A stretch of 64,000 nucleotides of DNA from Candidatus Fonsibacter ubiquis (GTDB lineage Bacteria; Pseudomonadota; Alphaproteobacteria; Pelagibacterales; Pelagibacteraceae): the NCBI RefSeq assembly GCF_002688585.1, contig NZ_CP024034.1, forward strand, positions 611,501 through 675,500, written 5' to 3'. Positions 16,439 to 25,655 of the stretch are shown here, one piece after another. Positions within the stretch are counted from its first letter, which is position 1, and each line of letters begins with the position of its first letter. The position numbers were made by a program, and so were the translations under genes. The notes beneath the pieces are model-generated. The model was not told the origin of the DNA and did no database searches. It saw nothing but the letters and a program-made list of their open reading frames with translations.

Positions 16439-18731
16439 CTGATTTAAATATTTCTATAAATCTCTGCACAAATCTTGGTGTTAAAGTTCTAATAGGGTTA
16501 ATGGTTGTCTCAAAATTATTATCTTTTCCCTTAATTTTAAAGCTAACACCAAATACTCCATCACCACTTTTACCAGTTAAAATCTGACCTAAAATTGGAA
16601 TATTAGATAAAAGGCGATTAACTTCATAAGCAGGGATTAAATTACCGTCCACACTTACAAAATTATCAGCATTATTAATCCTGCCCTCAACAATAAAACC
16701 AAGGGATGGGCCAGTTCCATAAAAATCTTTAAAGGTGAAAAATTTTTCATCATTTTCATAAACAATCACAGCATTATCAAAACGAATACCATCGCCCTTC
16801 AAAGTATCTAAAATTCCAGTAATAGAAGCTAAGGAGAGTATTTGCGCAAGAACAGGTATTTCTCTAATTTTAAAATCAGTAATAATTATTTTTCCCTTTG
16901 ATGACGTTGGACTTAAGTCTTCAGAACTAAACTCTAATTTTCCTTTTTCAAATCCTTTTATAAAGTTAAAGCTTGCAATAAAGGGTCTTGCCCTATCTGA
17001 GAGCATGTAGGTTGCGATGTTACCATTTTTATTTCTACTTATTTTTATTGTAATTTTTTCTTTATTAGAAAAAACTCCATTTGCATCTAATTTTGTAAAT
17101 TGACCTTTTAAAATTGTTCCATTTAAAACAAAATCTCTAACATCATCGTTAGTTCCAGTATCTAAAGTGCCAATGTTTGCACTAATCGTTCCATTAAATT
17201 TTTTTGATACTAAAGTTGATGGTTTTGAACTTGTTAAACTGTCAATAATATATTTTGCATCCAGTCGTTTTCCAGAAATATCTATATGATTGAGGTTATT
17301 TTTTTTGGATGAGGTAATTTTAAAATTACTCTTATCAGTATTAACGGTAATATTATTAACAGATGTTATAGAAAAATTCTCATCTAGGTTTAAGTCAAAT
17401 ATTTCAATTTTATTTTTACCTGCTGTGATAGAAACTTTATCAAGTTCTGTGATACTTTTTTTAATCTCTCCTTTTAAAAGAATCTGACCTTCATCGTCTA
17501 ATAATTTATTAAAATTAATTGGAGAAAAACTTATTAAACTTTTTTTAATATCAACTCTTGTATCAAATAAGTATTGATCTTTATTAATATTTAACTGAAT
17601 GTAAAATTTAGAAGATCCTTTTATATACTCAGGTTTAAAAATTTTTTGCCAGTTAACAAAATTTACCTCTGAGATAATATTAATTTTTGATGTTTTTTTT
17701 GCAAGATCGGTATTTATCTTAAAATCTAAAGTATCATTCTGATTAAAAATAATTCCATCAATAAATATACTTTTTTTATCAAATTCAGCTTTTAACTTAC
17801 CATTCTTGAATTTTCTATTTTTTTCATCAAGAATATTAGGAAAAGCATTTTGAACTAAATCTAGTTCTAGATTTGAAATATCGGCTTTACCTTTAACGGA
17901 AGTGTTTAAAAGATTTCCTTTTTTATCAAATTCTAGATCTATCTTATTAGTTGCTGTTGTAGAAAATGATAACTTTTCAAAGTCTTTTGAAATCTCTTCA
18001 AAAATTGGAACTTTTAAATTCTTAAACTCTTTTAGTGAATTGAATTTTCCAGCTAAATTTAAATCAAGAGCAACTTTATAACTGTCCGATAGTTCATTTA
18101 AAATTATTTTCGATTTATCAAAATTTAGACCCGCTGCTGAACCTGATAAAATATTAAGGTTTAATTCACTCCCCTTAAATTCAATATTAGCATTAATATT
18201 TTGAAACTCTGGTAAATCATTAGTGATTGAAAAAAATGCATCTTTAATGCTGCCCAAAAATTCAATTTTTATTGCCTCTTCATTGTAAATCTTAAGATCA
18301 CCTTTAATGAGGCCTTTTTTAACTTTGTTTGCAAAATAACCTTTTTGATCATCTTCTAGAAATACATCTCTTACTAGTTCTATACTTTTCTCAAATGAAT
18401 TTTCTGAAAACTTTACTTCAATAAATTTTGGCTCAAAATTTCCTTTAATAACTGAAAAAAGACTAACCCCAAAATTAGTTTGGTAAATATTTGTTAGATC
18501 ACCTTTATGAGAAAGTTTTGGTTCATTGAGGCTGAATTTTATTGCAAAATCTTTAATGTCTAAACTGACCCTAATATTCTTAAATTCTAATTTAATTTTT
18601 TTATATTGTTCATTAAATTTTTTTTGAATTAATTCATTAAAATTTGATGTTTGAAAACCATAGGACAAAAAAATTATTATAGATGCAAAAACTCCAATAA
18701 TTATAAATAAAATTTTAAATTTTTTTATCAT
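16431..18731 (-). CDS. AsmA/YhdP-like inner-membrane protein
   Basis: 766 residues: one N-terminal transmembrane segment (about 5-25) and a large periplasmic region rich in beta strands. The C-terminal part (about 600-750), with a segment reading LLSNIPILGQILTGKSGDGVFG, is the AsmA-like C-terminal domain of YhdP/DUF3971 proteins. These long proteins are thought to carry phospholipids between inner and outer membrane. It is shorter than E. coli YhdP (about 1270) but usual for alphaproteobacteria. The prfB stop and this start meet at 18731. Family is fairly sure; transport role is inferred. Confidence 0.85.
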   Translation of the reverse strand: MIKKFKILFIIIGVFASIIIFLSYGFQTSNFNELIQKKFNEQYKKIKLEFKNIRVSLDIKDFAIKFSLNEPKLSHKGDLTNIYQTNFGVSLFSVIKGNFEPKFIEVKFSENSFEKSIELVRDVFLEDDQKGYFANKVKKGLIKGDLKIYNEEAIKIEFLGSIKDAFFSITNDLPEFQNINANIEFKGSELNLNILSGSAAGLNFDKSKIILNELSDSYKVALDLNLAGKFNSLKEFKNLKVPIFEEISKDFEKLSFSTTATNKIDLEFDKKGNLLNTSVKGKADISNLELDLVQNAFPNILDEKNRKFKNGKLKAEFDKKSIFIDGIIFNQNDTLDFKINTDLAKKTSKINIISEVNFVNWQKIFKPEYIKGSSKFYIQLNINKDQYLFDTRVDIKKSLISFSPINFNKLLDDEGQILLKGEIKKSITELDKVSITAGKNKIEIFDLNLDENFSITSVNNITVNTDKSNFKITSSKKNNLNHIDISGKRLDAKYIIDSLTSSKPSTLVSKKFNGTISANIGTLDTGTNDDVRDFVLNGTILKGQFTKLDANGVFSNKEKITIKISRNKNGNIATYMLSDRARPFIASFNFIKGFEKGKLEFSSEDLSPTSSKGKIIITDFKIREIPVLAQILSLASITGILDTLKGDGIRFDNAVIVYENDEKFFTFKDFYGTGPSLGFIVEGRINNADNFVSVDGNLIPAYEVNRLLSNIPILGQILTGKSGDGVFGVSFKIKGKDNNFETTINPIRTLTPRFVQRFIEIFKSAK

Positions 18732-19826
18732 TAGTGAATTCCTTGATATACGGACGCTTCTAAAAACACTGTTATATCTCCATCTAATACTTTCTCTGGA
18801 TTTGTCATTTCAATATTAGTCCTATTGTCTTTAACTAACTGATAGGGTTGTAAGACATAATTTCTAATTTGACTTCCCCAACCAATTTCTTTTTTGGAAT
18901 TTTCTAAATTATCTGAGTCTTTTTGTTTTTTTTGCATCTCAAGTTCATAAAGTCTTGCTTTTAACATATTCATCGCAGTTTCTTTATTTTTATGTTGTGA
19001 TCTTTCATTTTGACACTGCACTACAATGCCAGTTGCAATGTGAGTTATTCTAACTGCACTGTCTGTGGTATTTACGTGCTGACCACCTGCTCCGCTAGAT
19101 CGATAAGTGTCTATTCGAATATCTTTGTCTAAAATTTGAATGTTGATATCTTCATTGACAACAGGATAAACCCAGGCACTTGCAAAACTAGTGTGCCTTC
19201 TTGCTCCTGAGTCAAATGGAGATATTCTAACTAAACGATGAACTCCAGATTCTCCTTTTAACCAGCCGTAAACAAATTGGCCTGATATTTTAATTGTTGA
19301 TGATTTTATTCCAGCTTCTTCTCCTCTACTTTCATGAATAAGCTCAACTCTAAAATTATTTTTTTCTGCCCATCTTGAATACATTCTTCTTAGCATCTCA
19401 GCCCAATCCTGACTTTCAGTACCTCCGGCACCAGCATGGATTTCAACATAGGCATCCAAAGCATCATTTTCATTTGATAAAAAACAAAGAAGTTCTATTT
19501 TTTTTAATTTTTCTAAATTGCTTTCAAATGATTTATTTAGGTCTTTGGCTAAAACTTCATCGTTTTCTTTAAAAGCAATGTCTAAAAGATCTTTGTTATC
19601 TAAATGCTCTTTGAAAATAAAATCATAGTTGTTTTTAATTTCTAATAAAAAATTTCTATCTTTTATTACTTTTTCTGCATTTTTTTGATTACTCCAAAAA
19701 TCCTGGAGTTCTGTTTGCGCTGTTAGATCTGAGATTCTTTTATCGACCTGATTTTTATCAAAGATACCCCCTTATGTTATCTAGGGATTTGCCTACTTTT
19801 TCTGCAATATTTTTAACTTCGATCAT
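18731..19826 (-). CDS. prfB: Peptide chain release factor 2, with programmed +1 frameshift
   Basis: RF2 recognises UGA and UAA stop codons. The gene is in two frames: 22 codons from the ATG at 19826 run to an in-frame TGA (19760-19758), then a +1 shift continues for 342 residues to 18731, giving 364 residues (E. coli 365). The codon-recognition motif SPF (RISPFDSG) and the peptidyl-hydrolysis motif GGQ (SSGAGGQHVN) are intact. Reading only the longest single frame would give a false start near 19459 and lose about 120 N-terminal residues. It is divergent from rne. Confidence 0.95.
19758..19772 (-). promoter_or_regulatory. RF2 autoregulatory frameshift site
   Basis: The minus strand reads AGGGGGTATCTTTGA: an internal Shine-Dalgarno-like AGGGGG, a three-base spacer, then the slippery CTT followed by TGA. 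This is the canonical arrangement known from E. coli. When RF2 is scarce the ribosome slips +1 at CTT and full-length RF2 is made. Confidence 0.95.
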
Positions 19827-19934
19827 TTTAAAAAATCAATTTTAATGGTTTATTTATTAAATAATCAAACAAGTTCTACATTGATTTGCTTAAATTATTA
19901 AGATTTAAATAGATATTTTAGCATAGATGTTTAT

Positions 19935-19940
19935 TATAAT
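19935..19940 (+). promoter_or_regulatory. Possible -10 element of the rne promoter
   Basis: A perfect TATAAT lies 65 bases before the rne ATG in the 178-base gap between divergent prfB and rne. The hexamer 17 bases upstream (GATATT) is a poor -35. The rest of the gap is AT-rich with no other clear signal, and in such sequence a TATAAT can occur by chance. Confidence 0.35.
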
Positions 19941-20004
19941 AGCTAAGAAAACAAATGAATTTTATGTCATTAAAAATTAATCAAAAATTTAGGAATTTAT
20001 TATC

Positions 20005-21924
20005 ATGTCTAAGGAATTACTTATCGATGCTTCGCATCCAGAAGAAACTAGAATTGCTATCAAGTCCGATCGTGGAATTGAAGAATATGAATATGAAAAT
20101 ATTCATCGCAAAAATCTAAAAGGAAATATCTACTTAGGTAAAGTAAGTAGAATAGAACCCTCGTTACAAGCCGCATTTGTAGATTTCGGAAACGAAAGAC
20201 ATGGCTTTTTAGCATTTAACGATATTCAGTCAGACTATTACCAAATTCCTCAGGCTGACAAAGATCGTATTAAAAAAGAAGAAGAAGAGGCTAGAGCAAA
20301 ACTTTTAGAAGAAAATGATAAAGAAATTGTTGAACATGCCGAACAAAATGAAGAGATTAATTTACAAGATAAAAATTCATCCAATGGTGATCAGGATGAG
20401 GAAAATATCGGTAACAAAGTAACAAATGGCAGTATTGACTCACAAGACGAAAATCTTGTTGAAGATAAACCTAAAAATAACAGAAGTTTTTACAGGTTTA
20501 AGAGATATCGAATTCAAGAAGTAATCAAACCTGGTCAAATAGTTCTAATTCAAATCGTAAAAGAAGAAAGAGGAAAAAAAGGTGCTGCTCTGACAACTTT
20601 TATATCCCTTGCTGGAAAATATATTGTGTTAATGCCAAATACTGCAAAAGGCGGTGGGATCTCTCGAAAAATTTATAGCTCTAGCGATAGAAAAAAAATG
20701 AAAGAAATTATCAATGACCTAGAACTTCCAAAAACAATGGGATTAATAGTCAGAACTGCTGGTGCAAACAAAACTAAAAATGAAATTAAGGATGATTTGA
20801 CAAATTTATTAAGCACATGGGAAGAAATTAGGATGAAAACACTAAAGTCCATTGCCCCAAGTACAATATATGAAGAGGAAGATTTAATTGCTAGAGCTAT
20901 TAGAGATTTCTATAGTAGAGATATTGATAGAATTATTGTTGACGGTGATAAAGCATTTGAGGCTGCAAAAAAATATGCAAAAAAAATCTCCAGTGCTCAT
21001 TCAAAGAACGTTGTAAAATATAAAGGTAAAATTCCAATATTTCATCACTATAATATTGAAAAATATTTAAATTCAATTTTCGAACCTAGAATAGAATTAA
21101 AATCAGGCGGTTACATAATTATAAGTCCAACTGAAGCTTTAGTTTCAATTGATATTAACTCAGGAAGATCAACTAGAGAAAGAAATGTTGAAAAAACTGC
21201 TCTAACAAATAATCTAGAAGCAGCAGAAGAGATCGCAAGACAAGTTAAATTAAGAGATTTAGCCGGCCTAATCGTTATCGATTTTATCGATATGGAAAAT
21301 TATTCAAATAAAAGACTGGTTGAGAGAAAATTAAGAGAGTCTTTAAAAAATGATAAAGCAAGAATTCAATTTGGAAGAATAAGTAATTTTGGTCTTCTTG
21401 AAATGACAAGACAAAGATTAAGGGAAAGTTCAATTAAATGGGAAATTCAGCTATCTGTTGATTCATTTGCTCTAAAAGTACTAAAATTGTTAGAAGAGCG
21501 AGCATTTAGTGACTCAAAGATTAGAATTATAAATGTAAGTTTATCTAAAAAAATAATTGATATTTTAAATAATAATTACTCAACAGAACTTAAATTCTTT
21601 AAAGATAAATATAAATTCAAAATTAATTTAGTTCAAAATTCAGAATTTTTAAGTCAGGAATTTTTGTTTAGTTTTTTTGATTCTAAAAAGAAATTAATAA
21701 GCGAATTTAATGGTACTGAAGTTAAAGAACCTTCTTCAAAAGATATTATCGAAAATTCTACTGAGCAAGTTGTAGCTAATAACTCAGAAAATAAGGAAGA
21801 AGTTTCTGATGAAAAGCAGAATAATTATAAAGGGAAAAGAAAAAGATTCTTCAATAAAAATAGATTTAAGGATAATAAAAAATCTAAAAAAAAGGAACCA
21901 GAAGCAGTTAAAGAAGTAAACTAA
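20005..21924 (+). CDS. rne: Ribonuclease E/G family endoribonuclease, lacking the Zn-link cysteines
   Basis: 639 residues. The S1 domain (about 35-210) is interrupted by an acidic low-complexity insert (about 88-155). The DNase I-like catalytic region keeps both metal aspartates, D383 in SIDINSGR and D426 in IVIDFIDM. After EMTRQRLRESS (about 465-475) the CPxCxGxG Zn-link that holds dimers together in RNase E/G is missing, and the whole protein has no cysteine. The C-terminal tail (about 570-639) is acidic then very basic, possibly RNA-binding or a degradosome platform. It initiates mRNA decay and rRNA/tRNA processing. The stop lies directly against the thiG stop. Confidence 0.93.
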   Translation: MSKELLIDASHPEETRIAIKSDRGIEEYEYENIHRKNLKGNIYLGKVSRIEPSLQAAFVDFGNERHGFLAFNDIQSDYYQIPQADKDRIKKEEEEARAKLLEENDKEIVEHAEQNEEINLQDKNSSNGDQDEENIGNKVTNGSIDSQDENLVEDKPKNNRSFYRFKRYRIQEVIKPGQIVLIQIVKEERGKKGAALTTFISLAGKYIVLMPNTAKGGGISRKIYSSSDRKKMKEIINDLELPKTMGLIVRTAGANKTKNEIKDDLTNLLSTWEEIRMKTLKSIAPSTIYEEEDLIARAIRDFYSRDIDRIIVDGDKAFEAAKKYAKKISSAHSKNVVKYKGKIPIFHHYNIEKYLNSIFEPRIELKSGGYIIISPTEALVSIDINSGRSTRERNVEKTALTNNLEAAEEIARQVKLRDLAGLIVIDFIDMENYSNKRLVERKLRESLKNDKARIQFGRISNFGLLEMTRQRLRESSIKWEIQLSVDSFALKVLKLLEERAFSDSKIRIINVSLSKKIIDILNNNYSTELKFFKDKYKFKINLVQNSEFLSQEFLFSFFDSKKKLISEFNGTEVKEPSSKDIIENSTEQVVANNSENKEEVSDEKQNNYKGKRKRFFNKNRFKDNKKSKKKEPEAVKEVN

Positions 21925-22695
21925 TCATTCAATCAATCCTTCAAATGGACTTGATGGATTTGCAGATACTTTTTTCTTAATTCTACCAGCAATAAAAGAT
22001 TTTCTTCCTGCAATTACAGCATCCTTCATTGCTTCAGCCATTAATATTGGATTTTTAGCCTCAGCTACTGCGGTATTAATTAAGACGCCGTCACAACCTA
22101 ATTCCATTGCAATTGCAGCATCAGAAGCACAGCCAATCCCCGCATCAACAATTACCGGCACTTTTGCCTGGTTTTTAATAATTGAGATATTAAATCTATT
22201 CTGAATTCCCCTACCCGATCCTATTAAAGATCCTAGGGGCATAATAGCTGCAGCACCCATATCCTCTAATTGTTTACAAAGTATGGGATCGTCCGATGAA
22301 TAAACCATAACATCAAAATTTTCCTTTTTTAAAACTTTTAATGCATCAATAGTTTCAATCATATTTGGATATAAAGTTTCTTTATCACCCAACACTTCTA
22401 ATTTTACAAGATTCCACCCCCCAGCATCTCTTGCTAACCTTAATGTTCGCAAAGCCTCTTCAGCCGTATAGCAGCCTGCTGTATTTGGAAGATAAGTAAT
22501 TTTTTTTGGATCTAAAAAATCAACTAACATTGGCTCCTTAGGATTTGTAACATTTACCCTTCTAACAGCCACTGTTACAATCTCCACCTCCGCAGCATTA
22601 ATTGCTTTTGCAGTTTCTTCGAAACTTTTATACTTTCCTGTACCAAGGATAAGACGTGACTTATATTTTTTTCCAGAAATTATAAAATCTTCCAA
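21925..22695 (-). CDS. thiG: Thiazole synthase
   Basis: 256 residues, full-length ThiG. It builds the thiazole phosphate half of thiamine from 1-deoxyxylulose 5-phosphate, dehydroglycine and the ThiS thiocarboxylate. The Schiff-base lysine is K98 (LVKLEVLGD), and the phosphate-binding GIGCASDAA and GVLINTAVA loops are present. It follows thiS directly. No other thiamine genes lie in the window, and there is no room for a TPP riboswitch upstream of thiS. Confidence 0.96.
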   Translation of the reverse strand: MEDFIISGKKYKSRLILGTGKYKSFEETAKAINAAEVEIVTVAVRRVNVTNPKEPMLVDFLDPKKITYLPNTAGCYTAEEALRTLRLARDAGGWNLVKLEVLGDKETLYPNMIETIDALKVLKKENFDVMVYSSDDPILCKQLEDMGAAAIMPLGSLIGSGRGIQNRFNISIIKNQAKVPVIVDAGIGCASDAAIAMELGCDGVLINTAVAEAKNPILMAEAMKDAVIAGRKSFIAGRIKKKVSANPSSPFEGLIE

Positions 22696-22899
22696 TTATC
22701 CTCCTCCAATAAAATGAACTATCTCAACTCGATCTTTTGATGATAAAAATTTTTTAGCATAACTATCTCTTGGCACTACTTCTTCATTAATTTCTACAGC
22801 TACTTTTTTTTCTGAAAGAGACAAAGTCTCTAATAAAGAAATTATATTAGTTTTTTCTTTTATATTATGTGGTTTTCCATTCAAAATGATTTGTATCAT
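22696..22899 (-). CDS. thiS: Sulfur carrier protein ThiS
   Basis: 67 residues with the ubiquitin-like beta-grasp pattern: an N-terminal MIQIILNGKP strand and a C-terminal GGG end, whose terminal glycine is adenylated and thiocarboxylated. It delivers sulfur to ThiG. It precedes thiG with no gap. The start lies only 45 bases from the divergent aroQ start, so both promoters share a very short region. Confidence 0.93.
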   Translation of the reverse strand: MIQIILNGKPHNIKEKTNIISLLETLSLSEKKVAVEINEEVVPRDSYAKKFLSSKDRVEIVHFIGGG

Positions 22900-22944
22900 G
22901 TTGGATTTAAGCTATTTTTAAATTATAACATATCATTTTTTTAT

Positions 22945-23385
22945 ATGAATATAGTAATTATTAACGGTCCAAATCTTAATCTACTAGGTGAGAGAGAACC
23001 AAAGATTTACGGCAAAGAAACTCTCAAATCGATTGAAAAAAAATGTAAAGAACATGCTAAAAAAAATAAAATTAAAGTTGATTTTTTTCAATCTAATATT
23101 GAAGGAGAAATTGTAACTAAAATTCAAAAATCTAGAGATAAATTTGATGGTTTAATAATTAATGCCGCAGCTTTTACACATACATCTGTTGCAATATTAG
23201 ATGCTTTGAATCTTGTAAAAATACCTAAAATAGAAGTTCATATTTCAAATATTTTTCACAGAGAAGAATTTAGACACAAATCATTAATTAGTAGTGCTGT
23301 TAATGGTCTAATTTGTGGTTTAGGATCACAAGGTTATATTTTAGCAATAGACGCAATTAAAAAAATAATTAAAGATAATAAATAA
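22945..23385 (+). CDS. aroQ: 3-dehydroquinate dehydratase, type II
   Basis: 146 residues from the ATG at 22945; a longer in-frame reading from 22867 would overlap thiS and has no conserved sequence. It dehydrates 3-dehydroquinate in the shikimate pathway. The start INGPNLNLLGEREP is diagnostic, and EVHISN with the following HREEFRHKS loop is the conserved active-site region. It leads the aroQ-accB-accC operon, an order common in alphaproteobacteria; its stop overlaps the accB start. Confidence 0.96.
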   Translation: MNIVIINGPNLNLLGEREPKIYGKETLKSIEKKCKEHAKKNKIKVDFFQSNIEGEIVTKIQKSRDKFDGLIINAAAFTHTSVAILDALNLVKIPKIEVHISNIFHREEFRHKSLISSAVNGLICGLGSQGYILAIDAIKKIIKDNK

Positions 23386-23825
23386 TGAAAATTGACAAAA
23401 AAATTATTAAAGAACTTTCAGATTATTTAGATGAATTTAATCTGACTGAGATTGAATATTCTGAAAATAACGTAAAGTATAAAGTTAGCAAATCTAGTAA
23501 AGGCGTTGTACGTGAACAAATAGTTTCAACTAACAATCAATCTAAGCCTTCATCAGCTGCATCAACTATTGCTTCTGAAAATATCAATAAAGCTAATATT
23601 GTTAAGTCACCAATGGTTGGAACTGCTTATTTAGCACCAGAACCGGGGGCAAAACCCTTCGTAACAGTTGGCGCTAATATTAAAAAAGGTCAAACAATTA
23701 TTATTATTGAAGCAATGAAAACAATGAACCATGTTCCATCCACTAAAGATGGCGTGGTTAAAAAAATATTAGTAACCGATGGCGAAGCAGTAGAATTTGA
23801 TCAGGACCTAATCCTAGTCGAATAA
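23385..23825 (+). CDS. accB: Biotin carboxyl carrier protein of acetyl-CoA carboxylase
   Basis: 146 residues: an N-terminal helical part, a Ser/Ala/Asn-rich linker (about 45-68), and the biotinyl domain. The biotin lysine is K112 in EAMKTMN. The domain starts with VKSPMVGTAYLAPEPGAKPF, including the 'thumb' typical of acetyl-CoA carboxylase BCCP. It carries CO2 from AccC to the carboxyltransferase in fatty acid synthesis. It abuts accC. Confidence 0.97.
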   Translation: MKIDKKIIKELSDYLDEFNLTEIEYSENNVKYKVSKSSKGVVREQIVSTNNQSKPSSAASTIASENINKANIVKSPMVGTAYLAPEPGAKPFVTVGANIKKGQTIIIIEAMKTMNHVPSTKDGVVKKILVTDGEAVEFDQDLILVE

Positions 23826-25166
23826 ATGATAAAAAAAATACTTATAGCTAATAGGGGCGAGATAGCCGTACGAGTGATACGAGCTTGCAAGGAACTTGAG
23901 ATAGCAACTGTTGCTGTACACTCAACGGCTGATAACGAATCTATGCACGTCAGACTAGCTGATGAAAGTATTTGTATTGGATCTCAAAAAGCTCAAGATA
24001 GTTATTTAAATATACCATCCTTAATATCTGCAATTGAAATTACGGGGGCTGACGCAGTACATCCTGGATATGGATTTCTTTCTGAAAACTATAAATTTGC
24101 AGAAATTTTAGAACAACACAAAGTTAAGTTTATAGGTCCTAGTTCTGAGCTTATTAGAAAGATGGGCGATAAAATCGAGGCAAAGAAAATAGCAAAAAGT
24201 TTAGGTCTTCCAATTGTATCAGGCTCTGAGACAGGAATAAAAGATATTGGTGAAGCAATAAAAATATCTAAACAAATTGGTTTTCCCATACTTATCAAAG
24301 CTGCAGGTGGTGGTGGTGGTAAAGGCATGAGAATTGTTCATTCTGAAGACAAATTAGAGGAAAATATTAAAATTGCTCAAACGGAGGCTAAGAAATTTTT
24401 TAATAATGAGGAGGTTTTTATTGAAAAGTTTTTTGAAAATCCAAGACATATTGAAGTTCAAATTTTATCCGATGGCAAAGATAATACGGTTCATTTAGGA
24501 GAGCGAGATTGTTCTGTACAAAGGAGATATCAAAAAATTATAGAAGAAAGTCCTTGCCCGGTTATTAGTGATGAGCAGAGAAAATATTTATTAGATGTCT
24601 CGGTAAATGCTATTTCAAAACTTGGTTATGAGGGAGCTGGAACTTTAGAATTTATTTATGATAAAGGAAAATTTTATTTTTTAGAAATGAATACACGATT
24701 ACAAGTTGAACATCCTGTGACAGAAGAAGTAACTGGTATCGATCTTGTTAAACGACAAATTGAAATAGCATCCACTGGAAAATTAAGTTTACAACAAAAA
24801 GATATTACATTTTTTGGTCACGCAATCGAATGTAGAATAAATGCGGAAGATCCTAGTAAAGATTTTTTACCAAGCGCTGGAACAATAAAGACTTATAATC
24901 AACCCTCAGGACCAGGAACAAGAGTAGATAGTTGCGTATTTCAAGGGTGTAAAATTCCACCCTATTATGACAGTTTAGTTGCAAAACTTATTTGTCATGG
25001 AAAAGATCGAACCTCAGCTATTTCAAGACTAAAAAGATCTTTAGACGAATTTGTAATTGAGGGAGTAAGTTCAACAATAGATCTTCATAAAAAAATATTA
25101 AGAAATGAAGATTTTATTAGTTCTAAATATGATGTGAATTGGCTTTCAAAAACTAAATTTTATTAG
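23826..25166 (+). CDS. accC: Biotin carboxylase subunit of acetyl-CoA carboxylase
   Basis: 446 residues, full length. It carboxylates the biotin of AccB with ATP and bicarbonate. The N-terminal ILIANRGEIAVRVIRA, the ATP-grasp glycine loop AAGGGGGKGM (about 159-168), and the active-site segment LEMNTRLQVEHPVTE are all intact. It follows accB without a gap and ends two bases from the convergent complex I subunit gene. Confidence 0.97.
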   Translation: MIKKILIANRGEIAVRVIRACKELEIATVAVHSTADNESMHVRLADESICIGSQKAQDSYLNIPSLISAIEITGADAVHPGYGFLSENYKFAEILEQHKVKFIGPSSELIRKMGDKIEAKKIAKSLGLPIVSGSETGIKDIGEAIKISKQIGFPILIKAAGGGGGKGMRIVHSEDKLEENIKIAQTEAKKFFNNEEVFIEKFFENPRHIEVQILSDGKDNTVHLGERDCSVQRRYQKIIEESPCPVISDEQRKYLLDVSVNAISKLGYEGAGTLEFIYDKGKFYFLEMNTRLQVEHPVTEEVTGIDLVKRQIEIASTGKLSLQQKDITFFGHAIECRINAEDPSKDFLPSAGTIKTYNQPSGPGTRVDSCVFQGCKIPPYYDSLVAKLICHGKDRTSAISRLKRSLDEFVIEGVSSTIDLHKKILRNEDFISSKYDVNWLSKTKFY

Positions 25167-25168
25167 TT

Positions 25169-25528
25169 CTAAGGACGCCAACTTTCATAATCAGCTTTTA
25201 TCTGCGGCTTATATTTATTGGGATTATAAGCTTCTTTAGTTCCAGTTTTATTTTCTTGATGGTCTTTTTGCCACTTATATTTAGAAAACTCTTTTTGCGT
25301 TGGAACCTCTTTAATTAAATGGTGTATCCAAGCATGCCATTCTGGTGGGATTTTTGTAGCTTCCACTTCTGAATTAAAAATAACCCATCTTCTATCATTA
25401 CTATCTACGTAATATTTGTTTTTAGACTCATCAATGCCAACTAATTTTCCAAAAAAAAGTGTATTTAAAAATGTTCCAAGAGTCTGACCATTCCACCATG
25501 TAAAAATAATTTTAAAAAATTTAATCAT
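25169..25528 (-). CDS. Complex I accessory subunit, NDUFA12 family
   Basis: 119 residues. The N-terminal FTWWNGQTLGT, the central SNDRRWVIF and PEWHAWIHH, and the C-terminal YESWRP are the family landmarks. NDUFA12 (B17.2) is an accessory subunit of respiratory complex I shared by mitochondria and alphaproteobacteria, which supports the taxonomic inference. Its usual place in alphaproteobacteria is near accBC, as here. It is divergent from the TSCPD-like gene. Confidence 0.92.
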   Translation of the reverse strand: MIKFFKIIFTWWNGQTLGTFLNTLFFGKLVGIDESKNKYYVDSNDRRWVIFNSEVEATKIPPEWHAWIHHLIKEVPTQKEFSKYKWQKDHQENKTGTKEAYNPNKYKPQIKADYESWRP

Positions 25529-25580
25529 CGAATGAATTTAAGTTTCTTAAGATATCCACAAAAGTTTTCTATTTCAAGTT

Positions 25581-25602
25581 GTCTATTTTTTTAACTAGAC
25601 AC
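25581..25602. promoter_or_regulatory. Inverted repeat in the divergent intergenic region
   Basis: TGTCTA (25581-25586) and TAGACA (25597-25602) are perfect inverted arms spaced by ten bases, between two divergent genes. This geometry suits a dimeric repressor. I do not recognise the motif as LexA, NrdR or Fur. Part of it (TTGTCT, 25580-25585) could act as a -35 element for the rightward gene. Confidence 0.3.
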
Positions 25603-25655
25603 TTATTACAGATTAAAATAGTGATTTAAAATCATTAAATTTTTAAGAATCAAAA

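Noticed and set aside
18731-19459. A short stand-alone release factor-like protein
   Set aside because: The upstream frame and the AGGGGGTATCTTTGA site show this is the 3' part of a normal frameshifted prfB.
22900-22944. TPP riboswitch upstream of thiS
   Set aside because: Only 45 bases separate the thiS and aroQ starts and no TPP riboswitch core (CUGAGA, or the ACCUGA...GGGA pattern) is visible.
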